Below are positions 6,158 to 10,911 of a stretch of DNA of 10,911 nucleotides, one piece after another. Numbering within the stretch: the stretch's first letter is position 1; every line of letters begins with the position of its first letter. The DNA comes from an uncultured Bacteroidales bacterium (GTDB lineage: Bacteria; Bacteroidota; Bacteroidia; Bacteroidales; Paludibacteraceae), in assembly GCA_903929065.1 (NCBI GenBank), contig CAIYTJ010000624.1, positions 1-10,911 on the forward strand, given 5' to 3'. Both the position numbers and the translations under genes were made by a program. The notes beneath the pieces were generated by a model. That model was given only the letters and a program-made list of their open reading frames with translations. It was not told the DNA's origin and made no database searches.

Positions 6158-6829
6158 TTAATTTTTAACACATCTAACAGAGAATCCAAACTCTTTATTG
6201 CCGGTAGGGAATCTACCTAATCCGGTACTTTCGTGATTCATTATTCTGAACCATGCCTGTGCAGAATTATATTCGGTAGCACTCCACCAATAACCGCTGG
6301 TATTTACACTATGATAGGTACTATCACGATTGCCACCCGGAAGGGCTGAAAATAACGAATCGTTTGTTGAACCAATGTTGGGAGTAAGCCAATGTACAGT
6401 GCCCGATTCTTTCAGTTTTCCAGCTGCTACGCCTTCACCACCAAGGTAAGTGGAAAGTGTTGTCCAGTCGGCATCGGTGGCTACATGCCATCCCGCAGGA
6501 GCTAACTTACCGGTGCTTACGGCATACCAGTTATACAGTTTTCCATAAGTTCGGGGGTTGTCTCCATTGCAGTAAGCTCCTGTAACTAAAGTGTACCATT
6601 CGCTGTTATTTGTAATGTCTGGAATTAATGTACTATCCCTGTATTTAGTTGTTTTCAGGTTTTCAGCCATCCAGGTTTGTGTGCCAATGGTTACCGTTGG
6701 GTATACATTTCCTTCCACATCAGTAACTGTACCCGAAAGCAGAACCGGTGTATTGGAATTAGTGCAGGATGCAATGATAATAACGCTAAATATAAAAGCA
6801 AGAATGGAATAATAATTGAATTTTCGCAT
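6158..6829 (-). CDS. FISUMP-domain lipoprotein
   Basis: A 223-residue protein. Residues 1-21 are a lipoprotein signal peptide with the lipobox IASC (Cys22), so it is anchored to a membrane. Residues about 36-223 form a FISUMP domain (Fibrobacter succinogenes major paralogous domain). The visible hallmarks are GNVYPTVTIG and TWMAENLKT (about 40-59), YGKLYNWYAV (95-104), GWHVATDADW (113-122), LPGG (163-166), GYWWSATE (179-186) and the end GFSVRC. This domain is common in Bacteroidota and Fibrobacter surface proteins; its role is thought to be structural or in attachment and is not biochemically settled. I chose the ATG at 6829: the frame extends to a TTG at 6865, but that would put 12 polar residues before the signal peptide. 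It follows the SusD stop codon by 56 bp and precedes the terminator at 6089-6124, so it is probably the third gene of that operon. Confidence 0.88.
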   Translation of the reverse strand: MRKFNYYSILAFIFSVIIIASCTNSNTPVLLSGTVTDVEGNVYPTVTIGTQTWMAENLKTTKYRDSTLIPDITNNSEWYTLVTGAYCNGDNPRTYGKLYNWYAVSTGKLAPAGWHVATDADWTTLSTYLGGEGVAAGKLKESGTVHWLTPNIGSTNDSLFSALPGGNRDSTYHSVNTSGYWWSATEYNSAQAWFRIMNHESTGLGRFPTGNKEFGFSVRCVKN

Positions 6830-6885
6830 ATTGTTGGTATTTGTTTGATTAGTTAGTGATTTCAAAACGCATAAATTACAGCTAT

Positions 6886-8550
6886 TTAATTATACCCTGG
6901 ATTATTCAGGTGATTCAGTTTGAAGTTTACATCCATTTCTTTTTGAGGAATGGGGAATAATTCATGTTTCCCTTTTACAAAATTTGTTGGTGCCGGATAA
7001 CTGGAGATTACATAAGTCGTTTTCATATTTTGAATAGCTTCGTATAAAACACCCCAACGAATTAGGTCGTACTTACGAGTTCCTTCATAACAAAGTTCGA
7101 AACAACGCTCCCAATACAATGCCGTACGGAATTTTCCCTGATTGTCGGCATCGGGAATAAAAGGAAGAAGTTTTGCTGTTAACACATTATTTATTTTATT
7201 TTTAGGATAATAGAGCGTAGTATAATTTGAAAAATCCTGACTAAGAGGAGTAGCTTTACTTCGGGTTCTAACCAAGTTGAGTACATCAATTGCTTCGGAA
7301 GTACGCCCTACTTCGTTCAATGCTTCAGCATACATTAAGATTACATCGGCATAGCGGAGTAAACAGAAATTTACGTCTGTATTGTTAGGGTCTTTGGCCG
7401 GATAGGGCATCCATTGACGGCGCCACTTGCCCGGATAATATGCATATTTATTAGTGGATGAAACTGAATCACTGGTAGGTGTAACAGAATATTTACAAAT
7501 ATTGGTAACGCGACGGATATCGGTTGCTTCGTACCATTCATCCCACTCAGGAAGTACCCTAAAATAGGAATTGGCTCTGCCATATTTACTTGCAGGGTCG
7601 GTAAGAGGACCTATACCTGCACCCCAGTTTCCGGCATCTTCCTGATCGCCAGTTGAGGTATAAAAAGCTATTTCAAATAAACTTTCCTGTGAACTCAATA
7701 TACCTGCACTGTTGTTTTTGAAAAACTGATAATAGCTCGTAAACAGACTGTGATATCCATTCTGTTGAAATGCAGCATATTCATCAATAATGGCATTAAA
7801 AAATGCAGTTCTTTTTGTATCATCGGGTCGGGTCAATGTTCCATCCATCTTCAGATAATAACCTGCTCTCGAAAGTAATACACGCATCAACAAAGCCCGT
7901 GCAGCACCCTGAGTTGCCCGTTCCGGACTACTTCCTGCTTTTGCCCAGGGAAGCTTAGTTTTTGCAATATTAAGATCAGCTACAATTTGATTGTATATTG
8001 TATCTCTCTCTACCCGGGCATTATATGCATCGCCAATGGCACTCGAAGAAGACGTTTTATAGGGAACATCGCCCCAATATCGGACTAAATCATAACTCAA
8101 CAGAGCTCTTAAAAAATGAGCTTCCCCATCATATTGGATTAATAATGCTGAGTCAGCACTCGTTTTAAAGGGTATTTTGTAAATATTTTCAATGGCAAGG
8201 TTAGCACGGTCTATACCCTGATACTTATACATCCACATATCCCCTAAATTGATATTTCCGGGCGTAACCATATAATGTGAAATGTCACGTTTTTGATTAT
8301 CGGTTGCTGTCCCTGATACATAATAATTATCATCGGAGGTTTGTACGTACATTTCGCTGGTACCGTAGTGTTTCAATTTCGATAAATCGTCGTAAATTCC
8401 AACAATAGCCATATTTGCATTAGTGGTATTGCTAAAAAAACTTGCACTGGCAATATAGGATGATGGCTTTTCTGTCAGGAGATCTGCACAGGATGTCATC
8501 AATAATGTCGACAGTAGACTCAATAATATGATTTTATAGTTTGTTTTCAT
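6886..8550 (-). CDS. SusD/RagB-family surface glycan-binding lipoprotein
   Basis: A 554-residue outer-membrane lipoprotein that caps the SusC barrel and binds substrate before import. Residues 1-20 are the signal peptide, with lipobox MTSC and Cys21. The N-terminal SusD part follows (EKPSSYIASASFF near 27-39, YQGIDRANLAIENIYKI near 110-126, a RALLSYDLVRYWGDVPY segment near 149-165). The C-terminal RagB/SusD part includes LLRYADVILMYAEALNE, YEGTRKYDLIRWG (488-500) and the end LFPIPQKEMD...NPGYN. Length and motif order are normal for the family, so it appears intact. ATG at 8550 is chosen because it starts the signal peptide; no Shine-Dalgarno site is seen. The SusC gene ends 61 bp upstream. 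The ligand cannot be predicted from this sequence: SusD proteins serve polysaccharides, N-glycans and some peptides. Confidence 0.96.
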   Translation of the reverse strand: MKTNYKIILLSLLSTLLMTSCADLLTEKPSSYIASASFFSNTTNANMAIVGIYDDLSKLKHYGTSEMYVQTSDDNYYVSGTATDNQKRDISHYMVTPGNINLGDMWMYKYQGIDRANLAIENIYKIPFKTSADSALLIQYDGEAHFLRALLSYDLVRYWGDVPYKTSSSSAIGDAYNARVERDTIYNQIVADLNIAKTKLPWAKAGSSPERATQGAARALLMRVLLSRAGYYLKMDGTLTRPDDTKRTAFFNAIIDEYAAFQQNGYHSLFTSYYQFFKNNSAGILSSQESLFEIAFYTSTGDQEDAGNWGAGIGPLTDPASKYGRANSYFRVLPEWDEWYEATDIRRVTNICKYSVTPTSDSVSSTNKYAYYPGKWRRQWMPYPAKDPNNTDVNFCLLRYADVILMYAEALNEVGRTSEAIDVLNLVRTRSKATPLSQDFSNYTTLYYPKNKINNVLTAKLLPFIPDADNQGKFRTALYWERCFELCYEGTRKYDLIRWGVLYEAIQNMKTTYVISSYPAPTNFVKGKHELFPIPQKEMDVNFKLNHLNNPGYN

Positions 8551-8611
8551 AAAGATAATTTTTAATATTTAGCACAATTAGTAAATAGTAAATGAAAAAT
8601 CAGTAAAGTTC

Positions 8612-10911
8612 TTAGAAGTTCAGGTTAATACCAATAGTTATGGTACGACTACGTGGATAAGCACCCCAATCAACTCCCGGAGTCAATCCGGTTGGATTTC
8701 GGGTACTGGTTTCAGGGTCATAACCGCTATAGTTAGTAAAAGTATAGAGGTTATTTGCCGTAGCATACAATCGGCATTTGGTTATTCCAATTTTAGAAAT
8801 AATGTTTTTGGGCACTGAATAACCCAAGGTGACATTATTGATTCTCAGGAACGACCCATCTTCCACGCCGTAAGATGTTATGTAAGTATCGTTACCTCCC
8901 ATATTAAGATAAGAAGCAATCGTTTTATTTGCATTCAAATCATTCAATTGAGTAGGATCAGTTATACGATTCCCGTTGGCATCAATGGTAATCCAGCGAT
9001 TGGATGAATTGACCACTTCGAGTGCATTTCGGTTGGCTATTCCGGTAACCGAATTATACATTTTAGTAGCATTTAATACGTTTCCTCCTACACTAAAGTT
9101 TACGAAGACACTTAAATCGAAATTTTTGTAGGTAAAGGTATTATTCATACCACCATAAAATGAAGGAGCTGCATGACCAATCACAGTTCGGTCGGCATCA
9201 GTAATTTTTCCATCAGGAATTGGGTTTCCATTGGCATCAATAGCTCCGGCTATGTCCTGATACTTCCAGAATCCGGGTTGTGGCAATTTTCTGGAGTCAG
9301 ATGGGATACCAGTCTTCAATGTATAAACCTTAGTGTTGGCATTATAGTCAAAATCACTTACCTGATACAATCCGTTTATTTTATAACCGTACATTTCACC
9401 TATCGGCTGACCGACTTTTACAATGTAATCGGTCTGTCCAAAACCAAAACCTGATTCCTGAAGGAATGATTGTTCACCTGATAGGGCAACAATTTTATTC
9501 TCATTATGTGAAATATTGAAGTTAGTAACCCATTGAAAATTTTTGCTTTTGACATTGATACTTGTAATAGTTAGATCAAAGCCTTTATTTTCAGTTTGTC
9601 CAATGTTTTGTATCATGGTGGTATAGCCCGAAGAAACCGGAAGGGTAGATTGCAAAAGCAATTGCGAACTATGATTAATATAGAATTCGGGAGAAATAAT
9701 TAAACGCTGATTAAAAAATCCCAAATCAAATCCCATATTCATCGTTTCGTTTGCTTCCCATTGAAGATTTTTATTTGGAATTTGGTAAGGTGCATAACCC
9801 GAAGTAGTTGCACTTCCGAATGGTGCTGTTACAGAATTCATTAACGCCAGGGATCCATAATTGCTGATACGGTTATTTCCAGCATCACCATATCCAAAGC
9901 GAACTTTTAAATCTGAGAAAATGTCTAATTCTTTGATGAATTTTTCTTCGCTGGCACGCCAGGCAACCGAAGCCGAAGGGAAATAGCCCCATTTTTTTGC
10001 AAATTTCGAAGAACCATCAGCACGATAGGTGACTGTCAACATGTATTTTTCGGCGTAGTTGTAATATCCACGGGCAAAAAATGAAATTAATTTGTTGTCG
10101 TCATTAAAATAGGACTGTGGTATTCCGGGAGTTGCACCTAAGGACATATCGTTCAATCCTATAATATCATTCGGGAAATTAAAAGTACTTGCTTGAACGT
10201 ATCGTGTCCAGGTAGTTACATATTCCTGTCCTACCATTAAGCTATACTTATTTTTTCTAAAACTCCCATCGTAGGTCAGTGTATTCGCTGTTTGAGTAGT
10301 TTGAGTATCAGCATTTTTTATCCAACCCTGAATACTACTGCGTAATGCAGTCATATTTTGAGCTCCGAAGAAATCCGAATTTCGCTGAGTATTATACATC
10401 ATTCCGATGGTATTCCTGAAAGTCAGTCCACTTACAATCTTATAGCTAAATCCTCCATTCAATTGAAAAATTCGCTGTTCAGTATTTTTTTGTTCAGAGG
10501 TTGCTGATATAACCGGGTTTTGCATAACATTTCCGGTAACTGCATCCAACAGTGGGTCAATATTCAGCGTGAGCAAATCATTGTCATTTCCTGTGATTCC
10601 AATGGTTGGGCGGTATTGAATCATTTGACTAAGCGGGTTGAAATAAGTATTTCCATCAGATGATCCCTGTCCGTACACCTTACTTTCGGTATAGCTTGCT
10701 GTAGCCGAAGCGCTGAATTTGTCACTAATCTGATGGTCTACTTTTAAGCGGGCATTACTTTTTGTACGACCACTTGCTACCATTTGTCCCTGATCATCAT
10801 TGTACGAATAAGATAAATTGTATTTCAATTTTCCCGCACCACCATCAATACTAATTCGGTGATTTTGTGTATAAGCTGTTTGTCCAAATGCCTGATCCTG
10901 CCAGTTGATAC
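8612..10911 (-). CDS. SusC/RagA-family TonB-dependent transporter (5' end cut by window)
   Basis: The last 765 residues of an outer-membrane transporter that imports oligomers, usually glycans, using TonB energy. The reading frame stays open to the right edge: the residues before the apparent start at 10828 (a TTG, not a true start) read INWQDQAFG, QNHRISIDGG and KLKYNLSYSY, the usual junction into the SusC barrel. The missing part would be the signal peptide, the carboxypeptidase-like domain, the TonB box and most of the plug, since SusC proteins are about 1000 residues. Visible family signatures are YRADGSSKF, YFPSASVAWRASEEKF, RFGYGDAGN, NMGFDLGFF, a late LRINNVTLGY segment, YSGYDPE and the C-terminal strand PRSRTITIGINLNF with a terminal Phe needed for barrel assembly. 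The SusD gene starts 61 bp downstream, so this is the head of a SusC-SusD-FISUMP operon. The promoter lies outside the window. Confidence 0.97.
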   Translation of the reverse strand, partial: INWQDQAFGQTAYTQNHRISIDGGAGKLKYNLSYSYNDDQGQMVASGRTKSNARLKVDHQISDKFSASATASYTESKVYGQGSSDGNTYFNPLSQMIQYRPTIGITGNDNDLLTLNIDPLLDAVTGNVMQNPVISATSEQKNTEQRIFQLNGGFSYKIVSGLTFRNTIGMMYNTQRNSDFFGAQNMTALRSSIQGWIKNADTQTTQTANTLTYDGSFRKNKYSLMVGQEYVTTWTRYVQASTFNFPNDIIGLNDMSLGATPGIPQSYFNDDNKLISFFARGYYNYAEKYMLTVTYRADGSSKFAKKWGYFPSASVAWRASEEKFIKELDIFSDLKVRFGYGDAGNNRISNYGSLALMNSVTAPFGSATTSGYAPYQIPNKNLQWEANETMNMGFDLGFFNQRLIISPEFYINHSSQLLLQSTLPVSSGYTTMIQNIGQTENKGFDLTITSINVKSKNFQWVTNFNISHNENKIVALSGEQSFLQESGFGFGQTDYIVKVGQPIGEMYGYKINGLYQVSDFDYNANTKVYTLKTGIPSDSRKLPQPGFWKYQDIAGAIDANGNPIPDGKITDADRTVIGHAAPSFYGGMNNTFTYKNFDLSVFVNFSVGGNVLNATKMYNSVTGIANRNALEVVNSSNRWITIDANGNRITDPTQLNDLNANKTIASYLNMGGNDTYITSYGVEDGSFLRINNVTLGYSVPKNIISKIGITKCRLYATANNLYTFTNYSGYDPETSTRNPTGLTPGVDWGAYPRSRTITIGINLNF

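Noticed and set aside
6158..6865. Longer FISUMP protein starting at 6865
   Set aside because: That start would be TTG and would place 12 polar residues before the signal peptide; the ATG at 6829 gives a clean lipoprotein signal.
8612..10828. SusC gene beginning at 10828
   Set aside because: The codon is TTG inside an open frame that continues to the right edge with typical SusC residues, so the gene is partial and not short.

Overview
The window looks like a Bacteroidota chromosome, most likely Bacteroidales (a Paludibacter- or Dysgonomonas-like gut or environmental anaerobe). The evidence is a SusC/SusD pair, a large secreted protein with a C-terminal type IX secretion (T9SS) sorting domain, a FISUMP-domain lipoprotein, a promoter box of the Bacteroides TAnnTTTG type, AT-rich intergenic DNA and start codons without clear Shine-Dalgarno sites. 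No species can be named from the sequence alone.

Layout. Bases 1-855 hold no convincing gene. They are AT-rich and carry a series of hairpins, including a near-identical 37-bp hairpin element present twice, 365 bp apart. Bases 856-1650 (+ strand) encode a DUF6291-type protein of the sort found in phage and mobile-element replication modules; its middle is a run of nine heptads. The 3' end of this gene runs into a tandem duplication of about 180 bp (period 216 bp, to about 2025). Each copy ends in the same 14-bp palindrome. A strong bidirectional terminator (2098-2133) separates this from the minus-strand genes.

On the minus strand, in transcription order from the right edge: a SusC-family TonB-dependent outer-membrane transporter (5' end outside the window), a SusD-family surface lipoprotein, and a FISUMP lipoprotein, with gaps of 61 and 56 bp and then a terminator at 6089-6124. 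This looks like one operon for binding and importing a glycan or other oligomer at the cell surface. No enzyme or regulator of the locus lies inside the window, so the substrate cannot be inferred. A second unit follows with its own promoter region: a -7-like box preceded by three direct repeats of about 20 bp. It encodes a 1166-residue beta-helix/YDG/T9SS protein and, 18 bp downstream, a 58-residue peptide, before the terminator at 2098-2133.

The most rewarding items for follow-up are the 58-residue peptide linked to the T9SS protein, the direct repeats in front of that unit, the 216-bp-period duplication with palindromic ends, the IxxN heptads in the DUF6291 protein, and the hairpin-rich gene-free leader. 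I see no complete new defence or mobile system.
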